Of a stretch of 64,000 bases of DNA, positions 46,998 through 57,576 are shown piece after piece. Position 1 is the first letter of the stretch. The number at the start of each line of letters is the position of its first letter. Both the position numbers and the translations under genes were made by a program. Below the pieces are notes generated by a model. The model saw nothing but the letters and a program-made list of their open reading frames with translations, was not told where the DNA came from and did no database searches. The stretch is from Phlegmacium glaucopus (lineage: Eukaryota > Basidiomycota > Agaricomycetes > Agaricales > Cortinariaceae), in contig MU130178.1 in the NCBI GenBank assembly GCA_015039465.1, positions 95,061 through 159,060 of the forward strand. The letters run 5' to 3'.

Positions 46998-49900
46998 ATG
47001 CCTACTTCAGAATCACCGAGCCGATACGTTGCTGATCCGCCTATTCTGATCCTGCAATCGAGCTTTACTCGATTCCGTATCCTTGTGATCGGCCGACCCA
47101 ACGCGGGCATGGCAAGAATCATGCGAGAACTTTGCAATACTGAAGGAGGACCTATGATCTTCAGTGCATATGGTGAAAAGGTGAAGTATATGGTGAACGT
47201 TCATACGCGATATTGACATCCATGCCCATGGATCCCAGACCCAGTCATTGGCCCTTGATTCATCCGAGCTCGAGGAGGTAAGTGGTCATGTATTAGTATT
47301 GGGCTATGTTCAACTAATATCTTCACGCTGTAGCGTGGAGGGCTTGTCATTGAGAATCAAATAGTATTTGAAAGCAATCCTGGGTTCATCTTTCACACTT
47401 CCGTAGTGAGCGGTGGACGGGATTTGAAGTTGGTACAAGATTTCATTAAGAAGTGTTTGGGGGCAACAGATGTGAAGGGGCAACTTCATGCAATCTGGTG
47501 CGTTAGTACTTGCCCCTCGAGAACAACTTTTTTCACAGAGAAAAACATGTTTTTTGTAGGTACTGCATTCCAACAAACGATGACCAGCCAATCACTGCAG
47601 CGGAAAAGAGGTTTTTTAATGAATGCGAGACAGGGCTTGGTATGTGTTGTCTTATCAATATTTTACCATGAAATATGACTCTGCGAAGTACCAGTGATTG
47701 TGTTGTTGACCAAGACTGACTCTCTTGATATTGAGCAGCGTATTCATCAACAGTTGGAAGAATTTAAATATCCACCCAAGGCATATGTTCGAAGTAAGTG
47801 TTATACTAGTTGATAAGTTATAACTATCTGGCTTATTATTTGGTGTAGAGTCTGCAGCTGATTGTAAAGACCTGATTGAAAAAACAACAGCTGCACTCTC
47901 TAGTGAAGAATTACAACAACTTCTTCTTTCCAGACAGCAAAACAATGTGGAGTTGTGTATTGCATATAGCATTAGAAGGTGGGGACCATCATTTTTTGAA
48001 TTTACCACATTAATATGATTCCTAGGATTATAAATGGGGCAGAATCCACTTGGTTGAAATATTTTAAGAAGGACAAAAGAGATGGGGCAGATTTTATGGC
48101 AAATGTGCTGGGATTTTTCCCCCAAATTGTGGTATGTATTTGGTGAAACCAAAATAAGCTATTGATAGCTGATTGAGTTGTGTAGAGTATTGACTTAGGG
48201 ATTTAGTGCTCAAAAACTGGACTAACATTTTTTTTTAACAGTCTGTATGTAGGAAAAGAGTCATCATTATATCATCTGACTGATTACCTCACCTTTCTCT
48301 GACAGGTTGTAAGTGCCAGACCATCTTAACCTACCTTGGCTCTAGCTGACTCTTTTGACAGAAAGTAAGTGCAAGACCATCTTGACCTGCTTTGCCTCTG
48401 GCTTACTCTTTTGACAGAGAGTAAGTGCAAAATCATCTTGATCTGCCTTGACTCTAGCTTATTCCTTTGACAGTATGTAAGTGCAGGACCATCTTAATCT
48501 GACTCTAGCTGACTCTTTGGACAGGAGGTAAGCACAAGACCATTTTAATCTGCTTTGCATCTAGCTGACTCTTTTGACAGTTGGTAAGTGCAAGACCATC
48601 TTGATCTGCCTTGACTCTAGTTGACTCTTTGGACAGAGGGTAAGTGCAAGACTATCTTGATCTGCCTTGCCTTTAGCTTATTCTTTTGACAGTTGGTAAG
48701 TGAAATACCATCTTGATCTGCCTTGCTTCTAGCTGACTCTTTTAACAGGGAGTAAGTGCAAGACTATCTTGATCTGCCTGGATTCTAGCTTACTCTTTTT
48801 GACAGGAGGTAAGTGCAAGTCCATCTTGATGTGCCTTGCCTCTAGCTGACTCTTTTGACAGCCTCAAGTAAGTGCAAGTCCATCTTAATCTGCCTTGCCT
48901 CTAGCTTACTCTTTTGACAGGTTGTAAGTGCAAGACTATCTTGATCTGCCTTGTCTCTAGCTTTACTCTTTTGGCAGTTGGTAAGTACAAGAACATATCT
49001 CCCTTAACTCTAGCTTACTCTTTTAATAGATAGTAAGTGCAAGATTACCTTGATCTGCCTTGTCTCTAGCTTACTCTTTTGACAGATGGTAAGTGCAAGA
49101 TACCTCAATTCTGTCTTGACTCTACTGACTCTTTTGACAGGGTGTAAGTGCAAGATCACCTTGATTTGCCTTTGCCCTAGCTGACTCTTTTAACAGATAG
49201 TAAGTGAAAGCCCATTTTAATCTGTGTTGGTCCTAGCTGATGCTTTTGACAGGGAGTAAGTGCAAGGCCATCCTTGATCTACCTTGACTCTAGCTGACTC
49301 TTTTGACAGGGAGTAAGTGCAAGACCATTGATTTACCTTGGCTCTAACTAACTCTTTTGACAGGAGGTAAGTGCAAGACCATCTTGATCTGCCTTGTCTC
49401 TAGCTTACTATTTTAACAGGATGTAAGTGCAAGACCACCTTTAATGGTCTTTCTTGCCTCTAGCTTACTCTTTTGACAGGTAGTAAGTCCAAGACTATCT
49501 TGATCTGCCTTGTCTCTAGCTTACTCTTTTGGCAGTTGGTGAGTGTGGACCATCTTGATCTGCTTTGTGTCTAGCTAACTCTTTTGACAGCATGTAAGTA
49601 CAAGTCCTATCTCCCTTAACTCTAGCTTACTCTTTTGGCAGGTAGTAAGTGCAAGGTTATCTTGATCTGCTTTGTCTCTAGCTTAACTTACTCTTTTGAC
49701 AGATGGTAAGTGCAAGACCACCTTAATCTGTCTTGCCTCTAGCTTACTCTTTTGACAGGAGGTAAGTGCAAGACTTATTTTAATCTACCTTGTCTTTAGC
49801 TTACTCTTTTGACAGCAAGTAAGTGCAAGACCATCTTGATCTGCCTTACCTCTAGCCTTAATCTTTTGACAGAGAGTAAGTGCAAGATCATCTTGATCTT

Positions 49901-51243
49901 CCTTGCCACTAGCTTACTCCTTGAACAGGAGGTAAGTGCAAGACCATCTTGATCTGCCTTCCCCTAGCTTACTCTTTTGACAGGTTGTAAGTGCAAGACC
50001 ATCTTAATCTGTCTTTACTCTAGCTTACTCTTTTGACAGGGAGTAAGTGCAAGACCATTTTAATCTGCTTTGACTCTATCTTACTCTTTTGACAGGTAGT
50101 AAGTGCAAGACCACTTGACCTGCCTTGGCCCTAGCTTACTCTTTTACAGATGGTAAGTGCAAGACCATCTTGATCTGCCTTGACTTCTACCTTACTCCAT
50201 TGACAGGATGTAAGTACAAGATCATCTTGCTCTATCTTGACTCTAGTTTACTCTTTTGACAGAAAGTAAGTACAAGCAAAGAGAAGTCTTTATGATATTG
50301 TCATGTTTCTTTATTGATGCCTGCTGTCTTGGTATGTCTTCAATGACAGGAAGTATGTGCAAGAGAGTTATAATCATTAATCATTATTCATTTACTGATG
50401 TTACAATGTATTTGGACAGTATGTAAGTGCACTGATCATATCATCATTGTTAATAACCCACTTACTATATTCTTTGAGCAGCATGTATGTTGAACACATT
50501 ATTTTGTCTGTGATTTATTCCATGACATACATTTGTCAACAGGATGTATGTGAAAATAGTTTGTGATCTGCTTTTTCTCTACTTACTGATGGAATACCAT
50601 TATTAACAGAGGGTAAGTATTATAATTACTCTTAATATTGGTTCTTATGCTCTGTAATAACATTTGGTGATTATTTTTCTACATCATTTCCCTCTCTATA
50701 CTTACTTTTTTTATTCAGTTTTCATAAATTTCAATGTACAGGACTCCATCTCCAAAATGATGCCACTCATTGTGAGTATTTCCTTTTTGTAATACAAAAA
50801 AGTGATAAATTTCATTTTAAAAATTCAAGCTTTCTGGCCTTTCTACCAACATCAAATTAAAAGAAATTATATACTGGGCAATTGGCATGCATCTGATTTA
50901 ACTTTCTTTTCCATACTCTCCATACTGACCTTTTCTATTAGTTGCAGCTATTCTTGGCCACTTGTCTTACTCTCTTCATGAAAGATCACCAAGTACAAGG
51001 AACTCTTTGAAAAGAGCTGTTAGGATTTACCAGAGGTCATCTCGTGACACCTCTGTAGAGGAAGCAGTTGAAGAGGCTTTTGAGAGGCTTTCCACACACT
51101 CTCATCTCAGTCATGCATTCAAAAATCTTTTCAAAGCCTCTAATGTCAATTGTGCATTGCTAGCTGAAGAGGCTGTACAGATTGCATTGGATAATCTCAT
51201 ATGTATGGATTTTACAATTCACTTCTTTGTTGACAGGTACTAA
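46998..51243 (+). CDS. GTPase-like protein with embedded array of single-codon exons
   Basis: N-terminal exons 46998-47180, 47239-47277, 47334-47497, 47560-47639 and onward to 48131 join in frame into a G-domain protein: FRILVIGRPNAGMARIMREL, VFESNPGFIFHTSVVSGG, LHAIWYCIPTNDD, VIVLLTKTDSLD, then CKDLIEKTTAALSSEEL and MANVLGFFPQIV. The Walker A Lys is Met and the G3 Asp is Thr, so nucleotide binding is doubtful although frame and splicing are clean. A 9-nt exon (48178-48186), 42 micro-exons and a 30-nt exon DSISKMMPLI (50742-50771) follow in one frame. The C-terminal exon gives RSSRDTSVEEAVEEAFERLS and AEEAVQIALDNL, helical as in other family members, ending at 51243. The join between 50771 and 51034 is uncertain. 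A further frame at 51299-51511 (NSRRIELMCHLLNHH) may be another exon. Confidence 0.7.
48187..50741 (+). repeat. Tandem intron array with 3-nt exons (43 introns, 42 micro-exons)
   Basis: Each unit is a complete small intron, GTAAGTGCAAGACCATCTTG to CTNACTCTTTTGACAG, mostly 53 nt (range 48-58 in the 35 core units, 48309-50262; edge units are longer and diverged). Donor, branch-point (GCTTAC/GCTGAC) and acceptor match this genome's spliceosomal consensus. Three bases separate consecutive units. Micro-exons start at 48242, 48306, 48362, 48418, 48474, 48525, 48581, 48637, 48693, 48749, 48806, 48862 (6 nt), 48921, 48978, 49030, 49086, 49141, 49197, 49253, 49310, 49364, 49420, 49480, 49536, 49591, 49642, 49703, 49759, 49816, 49873, 49929, 49984, 50040, 50096, 50150, 50207, 50263, 50350, 50420, 50482, 50543 and 50610. 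Joined, they give 43 stop-free codons; the other two frames have stops within seven codons. That every unit is spliced is inference. Confidence 0.88.
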
Positions 51244-51548
51244 TTGGGAACTATAGCACTTCCTGTTTCTCCCTCACCCCCAAACCCATGCTAGAAAATT
51301 GTTATGTAATCTTCAGACTTTGAATTCTCGCCGCATTGAGCTCATGTGCCACCTCTTAAATCATCACACCTCTTTGTGTGAAGAACCAGAAACAAAAAAA
51401 ACAATTATGTGGGCAGTGGAAAACGACTCAGAATGGAATCATGGAATACTGCTGGATATCTTTGCTTGTAATTGTAGTTTGTGGAATGAAATTTCAGTTG
51501 AATTTGCATAAATACTTTTCCTAGATGAAGATTGTCAAATATCAAGGA

Positions 51549-51735
51549 GGTTATAAGGACGATTCTTCAAATTGACTTTTGAGCGATAGAGGTTTTTTGA
51601 CCTTGGGGAGTACATATCATGGTACAAGATAAATAAAGGGTGAATAACATTAATGAAGCTCGTCGGAATGTGCCAGTCCATACGCTGCTATGAATCAATT
51701 AATCGAGACCCAATCATCAACACGAGTAATAGAAG
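51549..51735 (+). repeat. Direct repeat copy 2 (ADH 3' end)
   Basis: The resident copy of the repeat described at 45306-45500. Its right part encodes, on the minus strand, the last residues of the alcohol dehydrogenase ([11 protein letters not shown] and stop); the left part is its 3' flank. The GTPase/intron-array gene ends just before it. Confidence 0.85.
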
Positions 51736-53458
51736 GAAATCCCGGACTTGGAGAAGACGAAAACCGAGTTTCCACAAACACCTTCTCAACACCCGATTGT
51801 CGCCTATCGAATGCCTGATAAAGTTTAGCCATATCCTCAAATGGCACGCGGTGAGTAACGACACTGATAAATCAGACCACGTAAGCAAAATTTGAAGCCA
51901 GAGAGGAAAAGCCGCATACAATGATGGATCAAACTTCCCCGTCATGATATAATCATTCAATATTTCTTTCCAATACCTGTGTACAGGAGCTTGTCCATTT
52001 CCAATCAAGCTGGTGGGTATTGAATGATTCATCGAGGAAAAAGAACTGTCGAATGAACTTACCGGATGCCCTTCTCCATCAATGCGCCCACATTGATCCC
52101 ATTAGCGTATCCAGCATAAGCAGCGATAATGCCACATTTTCCCATCTTCCGGACAGATATCAACATCTCATTAATGGTCTCCGGAGAATCGGTCTCCAAC
52201 ATCATTATCTTCTGAACTTTATGCGAAATGCTCTTGGGTTCGTGAAAGGTCCCTATGACCAGAATCAACTTTTTAAAGACAGAACAAAAGATATAACAAA
52301 CCACAATCAAGGGCGACGTCAAGTCCACGAGGAACGAGGTCGTAGATTCGTTTCGGAACATCCGAGAATTCAGCAAAATTGATAGTCTCGATCCCTAGTT
52401 TCTCTCGCGCAATGGCAAGCCGCTCGGGAACTTTGTCGATTCCGATGACGCGAGAGGCGCCTTTCAATTGACACCACTTAGCAGCTAAAAGACCAATAGG
52501 ACCCAAGCCCTAACAAAAAACGTGAGCATTGGCAGCAAAATGATTTGAAGTTAAGATGCCCAACCCAAATTCCCACGACATCTCCCTTTTGTAAGCCTGT
52601 ATCATGAACTGCATGATAACTGGTAGGAAGGATATCCGAGAGATATAAAGCCATCTCATCAGGTACCTTATCCGGTATGGGTAGCAAGTTTACGTTTCCC
52701 TTCGGCACTCGCACATATTCAGCCTGGCCACCAGGAAACCCGCCCGTGAAATGAGAATAACCAAAGAAACCCGCATCGCGTTGACCGTACATGGCATTTT
52801 GCAACCTAACAAACGAACGTTTGGTGTCAATACGGAACTTGGATAAGCTTAGAAAACAACTTGCGAGGAATTGTTGGTTTTGTCACAGAACGATGATAAC
52901 TTCTGTTTGCAATATTCACATTCCCCACAAGCGATTTGGAAAGATGCTACGACCCGCTGTCCTGGACGAAGATTGCTGACATTAGGTCCGACTTTATCGA
53001 CTATGCCCATAAACTAGAAAGAACTCAGTAGGAGAATATTACACTTTTCCAAATGCGCTCACTTCGTGCCCGAGAATGTCGCCTTCCTCCATAGCCATTA
53101 TCTCACCATGGTACCTAACGATATCCGGTCGATTAGCTTCCCCAATACACGATCTTATTTTAGACTGTAGACGCACAAGTGCAAGTCGGAACCGCAGATA
53201 GTAGTCCCTGTCACTTTGACAATAACATCATCGGGTTCAGTGATATCAGGAACCGGAACATGGATTATTCTAACGTCTTTATTCCCAAACCATGCCAAAG
53301 CTCGCATTGTTTGACTATCAGGGGCTGGATTGTACTCTGCTTGCACAGCAGTCTCCACGGGACCAAGATACTGGCAAACAAATTAAAAAAGATGAGTTCG
53401 GTCCAGTGCAATGTGCAATAAGACTTACCTCTTGAATAATATTAGCAGCTGCTTGCAT
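51695..53458 (-). CDS. Zinc-dependent alcohol/formaldehyde dehydrogenase-like (MDR superfamily)
   Basis: A medium-chain dehydrogenase of about 420 residues in nine or so exons. Catalytic-zinc ligands are in [19 protein letters not shown] and [14 protein letters not shown]. The structural zinc site is [18 protein letters not shown] with four cysteines. The NAD fold begins [18 protein letters not shown] and continues [37 protein letters not shown] is the usual N-terminal strand. The presence of the long loop with [16 protein letters not shown] places it with glutathione-independent formaldehyde-dehydrogenase-like enzymes. I begin at the ATG at 53456-53458 in an upstream exon ([10 protein letters not shown] joined to [10 protein letters not shown]); the shorter start at MRALAWFG is possible. 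Stop TGA at 51695-51697. Its 3' end has been duplicated at 45306-45500. Confidence 0.88.
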
Positions 53459-54401
53459 TATTGGGAGTTTAAGACAAGAAAACGTAGGCCGGATTACATC
53501 TATATAGTTGCTATATGGCATGACATCATAGTACAAGCGGAATGAGCTCATTCGATCAGCATTAACGCGCACACCTGCAAAAGGGTGTATAAATCCCACA
53601 AAAAGGCGTGATCTTTTCGAGGTGAGCTGACTACCAGCCGACCAACAGCCATTGGAGATATAGTAGCGCCAACAATGTGCAAAGCGACCAGACATCGTGA
53701 ACGACCCCGTAGACGGCGTCCAACGCTTGCCACATAGCAACCGAGTCAAAGTGGGCCGTGCTGACGCTACGCTCGATGATCTTGTACTCCATATACGTCT
53801 AATGAGCCAATGTCCTCAGGGGATGCAATGATATTGATAAGGGATAGGCACTTCCATTCCTCAAGGTAGCTAAAAGAAAGCAGCATTGGACAAAAAGCAG
53901 CATTGATGTCACACCTTGACGACTTGATTTTTGGCCTGGTTTGAAGGGTGGAGTGGATATTAACCGAACCCAACGAGAGCTGAAGGTAGGAGAATACGTG
54001 AGTGAATCCAAGCCAGAATTACATAAAACACCTTCCCCTGATATCGTCGAGCGAGATGCTACTGAAGATGCAAGGCCCAAAATTCTATCATCCATGTCGA
54101 ATGTTAGCACATCAGCGGGTAAGAAGACTCGCCGAGCAACACAGGTGGCCTTCCGTGCTCGCCCGGCAAGGGTAGCAAAAAATTCATCATCAGCTCACAC
54201 CACATTGTCAACACGCGCATGGCTCCATCTTGCAAGACGACCAACATCAGTCAGGCTCAAGTTACCTTATCGACATTCTACTGCCCAAGACAGTTGCTCA
54301 ATCAATCTGGGAGTGTGGCAAATACAAATATATTATCAGATTACAATGATGTACAAAGAAAAATGGAAGACAACATGAGAACCGATAATCCGCATCCAAG
54401 T
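53459..54401. other. Intergenic region with unassigned open frames
   Basis: On the minus strand around 53560-53800 a frame reads MEYKIIERSVSTAHFDSVAM followed by a leucine-rich hydrophobic stretch (SLCTLLALLYLQWLLVG), which may be real coding sequence of an unknown membrane protein, but no full model can be built. A plus-strand frame at 53941-54378 is basic and Ser/Thr-rich without motif. Confidence 0.3.
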
Positions 54402-55037
54402 CTACTTGGCACCTGCTGACGAGAATTCTGAACAAATGATGAGAATGAGCAAAGGTTAATGTGATGACGACGACACAACATACTTGTTACTGATTTTGTG
54501 CCCTCAGAGATAGCATGCTTGGCGAGTTCACCAGGGAGGATCAGTCTGACGGAGGTCTGGATTTCGCGAGAGGAAATGGTGGACTTCTTCGAGTAAGCAG
54601 CGAGTTCTACAAAAATAAGGTAAAAACGCGTCAGAAAACCTAAGTACGGTAGATAGATGTCAATGCGTTAGACGTACTAGAGGCTTCCGTGGCAATACGT
54701 TCGAAGATATCATTAACAAAGCTGTTAAGGATGGCCATCGCTTTGTTGGAGATACCAGTGTCGGGATGGACCTGCTTGAGGACTGAGAAGATAATGAAGG
54801 TTAGAGAATGATAAGATGTGTAAGCCACGATCGTGTGCCAAGCAACTTACCCTTGTAGATGTATGAGGAGTACGTCTCCTTTCGGACCTTCTTTCTCTTC
54901 TTCTTCTCACCATCGACTGGTGCTGCAGCCTTGGAGGTCTTTTTCGCTGCCTTGGCACCTTCGGTAGACTTAGCGGGCGCCTTTGACGCGGTAGAAGCAG
55001 GAGCTTTGCCAGCAGTAGAAGCAGGTTTGGGTGCCAT
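54402..55037 (-). CDS. H2B: Histone H2B
   Basis: Four exons encode a canonical H2B. The Lys/Ala/Pro-rich tail ([15 protein letters not shown] to [18 protein letters not shown]) is followed by [75 protein letters not shown] and the end TKFSSAGAK. The C-terminal KxxSSA lysine is the conserved ubiquitination region. Start ATG 55035-55037; stop TAG 54402-54404 after an intron from AGTATGTTG to GTTCAG. It is transcribed divergently from H2A over 287 bases. Confidence 0.96.
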
Positions 55038-55324
55038 TATGTAGGTGGAATGAGCAAGTAGCGGATAAGGGCAAAGGTCTGGGTGATGGTGGTGGTGCGA
55101 TAGAGAGCTGGGAGAGCGTCCATTGTGAATCAAAGTCCTGTATATATAGGTACACGTGACTTTGTCTTTGTTTGGTCGAAAACGCGCTGAACGCGTCTTT
55201 GTTGATTCGTTTGGTTGCGCGTTGGTATAAATACGGCAACCACATCTTTCTTCCGCTCCATCATCGTTTTTTGAGACACTACTACAACCTCGTTCTTCCA
55301 CACCACACACAAACTCAATCAACA
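55038..55324. promoter_or_regulatory. Bidirectional H2A-H2B promoter
   Basis: Between the two histone starts there is a TATAAAT at 55226 facing H2A and a TATATATA at about 55140-55148 facing H2B. The perfect ACGCGT at 55191-55196, with a nearby AACGCG at 55181, matches the MCB/MBF element that drives G1/S genes in fungi. The site is known biology; its use here is inference. Confidence 0.7.
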
Positions 55325-55905
<581 letters not shown>

Positions 55906-56109
55906 GCGTTGGCTTTTGGATGTCTTGCCATTTACTTTATTTGTTTTGTCCATTTGCTTGTACATTTCCTGTATCATTAGTTATACTATATCACGATCGT
56001 ATTGGGTAACCGATGGCAGAGCTCTGACTCTTGATCTACTGCTTCGCCTCCCAATATCATAAGATGTCCCACTGAAGTTGGAAACAGGGTACAATTGAAG
56101 TGTAACTTG

Positions 56110-57576
56110 CTAAGAGCGTAGTAGTTTAACTGGCACTGTCCGCATCTTATCTGATCGTTGGGTTGAAGGAACTAAGTACCCTCCAATACTAGCCACCAGA
56201 TTCATTCGTTCTGATGAATCGACGTTACCACCGCTGACCGTAGACGAAGCGCGACTATGAGCAGTGGTTCTTCTAACAGGGGAAGTCGTCTTTGGTGACG
56301 TAGCTGGAGAAAGAGGCGGAGCGCCGATGACCTGGACAATAGCCTGCGTTTCAACGCTATGGATTTCTATAGTATTGTTAGGGAGAAGGGATGTAATATA
56401 GGGGTAATCCAGACCTACAAACAAGAAAAAAAAAGATGTTAGCAAAGAAAAATAAGCTTCAACAAAATAAACTGACAGATAGCTCTAGGATGACTTGGCC
56501 ACTGTAGAGTGCCCCTCACGGGATCTCCGTCTGCAGTAACGAACAATCCAAGAGTACTTGTTCCAGTCCATGACAAGATTAAGAATTCATTCGGACCGAT
56601 AACGGTAATTGACGGTTTGACCACAAATGGCTCATCATATGCCTGTGAAAGAGGAAGGATTGGGAACAAGGAAGCTGCTTCCAGGTCGACTAAATTATAG
56701 TTCGTTTGATCGGCTATGCATAGTGACCGCCCAGTCCTTCGAGCAAGAGTAGCTCCTTCAGGAAGTGGAATTTCCTGAGGAATAAAATGAGTATAATAGA
56801 AGCTGAAAATAAAGGGACAAACCGACCTTCAAGTACGACAGGCGGTCTTTCAAAGAATACATGGCCAGCCCAGCTCGTTTAATGACACAAAAGTCCACGG
56901 GCTCCACTAGGAGACGAGCACCATGTGGAGACAAGGACGGAGGAGGTCGTCTCAAATGTTGATCATCCACTGCAAAGGTTACCACATTTCGAATCGGCGT
57001 GATAGGAAAGGGATCGAGGGATGGGACCGCATAGAAGTGAATTTGATGATCTGCAGAACAAGGGTAAGAAAATGCGGATAAGGACATGACTAGAGAAGGC
57101 AAATAATGTACTGAAGTACCGGATTGTACGAGTGCCCGCGAAAGACTAGGTATGATGACAATTTCGTCTATCGGTTTATCACCAGGAAGTTTTTGGCGAG
57201 AGAGGATAGTATAGGATTCTAGCTATACATTGTAGCTATTTTGAGAATAGTTGCAAAAGGGCGAGTAGTAGAAGGGAGTTAACTTTATTTGGGTCATCCG
57301 CTTGCAGCGCAAAGCGAATGAGCTCTCCATTAGAGCATCCGACATATATTTCAGATCCTGTTCAAAGTAAGCGTCAAGGCATGAGTAAATAGTGTCACAA
57401 GGAGACGCACCAAAGGCCTGAGCACACAGAACCCCAAATTTACCACCTGAAGATGCCAAGACAGGGTGACGATATTCTTGCAACAATGATGGTACAGACT
57501 TACCAACAACGCCAGAAATCAAATGTTGAATTTGGAATGGTGGCACATCGACAGCGTTAAAAGGTATTGAAGTCAT
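56110..57576 (-). CDS. CNH-domain protein, Vps39/Vps3 (TGFBRAP1)-like, apparently C-terminally short
   Basis: About six exons give a citron-homology domain: VDVPPFQIQHLISGVVG, SEIYVGCSNGELIRFALQAD, HQIHFYAVPSLDPFPITPIR, FCVIKRAGLAMYSLKDRLSY, RRTGRSLCIADQTNYNLVDL, VKPSITVIGPNEFLILSWTG, and YITSLLPNNTIEIHSVETQA with a Ser/Thr-rich loop, then a GGYLVPSTQRSDKM end. This is the N-terminal beta-propeller of the Vps39/TGFBRAP1 family, subunits of the HOPS/CORVET tethers at endosome and vacuole. Family members normally continue with clathrin-repeat and zinc-finger parts to about 900-1100 residues. Here the frame ends LLRS-stop at 56110, only 205 bases from the 3' end of H2A, so no room remains. It is either a CNH-only protein or a truncated gene. 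Confidence 0.75.

Noticed and set aside
48309..50262. CRISPR-like array
   Set aside because: The unit is about 56 bases in tandem with three-base variable parts, no spacer-length unique segments, and intron signals at both ends, in a eukaryotic genome.
48309..50262. Ordinary non-coding satellite within one long intron
   Set aside because: Possible, but the exact three-base spacing, perfect splice signals in every unit and stop-free single frame argue against simple satellite; kept as the refuting alternative.
53941..54419. Two overlapping plus-strand frames
   Set aside because: Basic, low-complexity translation with no motif, overlapping the 3' end of H2B on the other strand.
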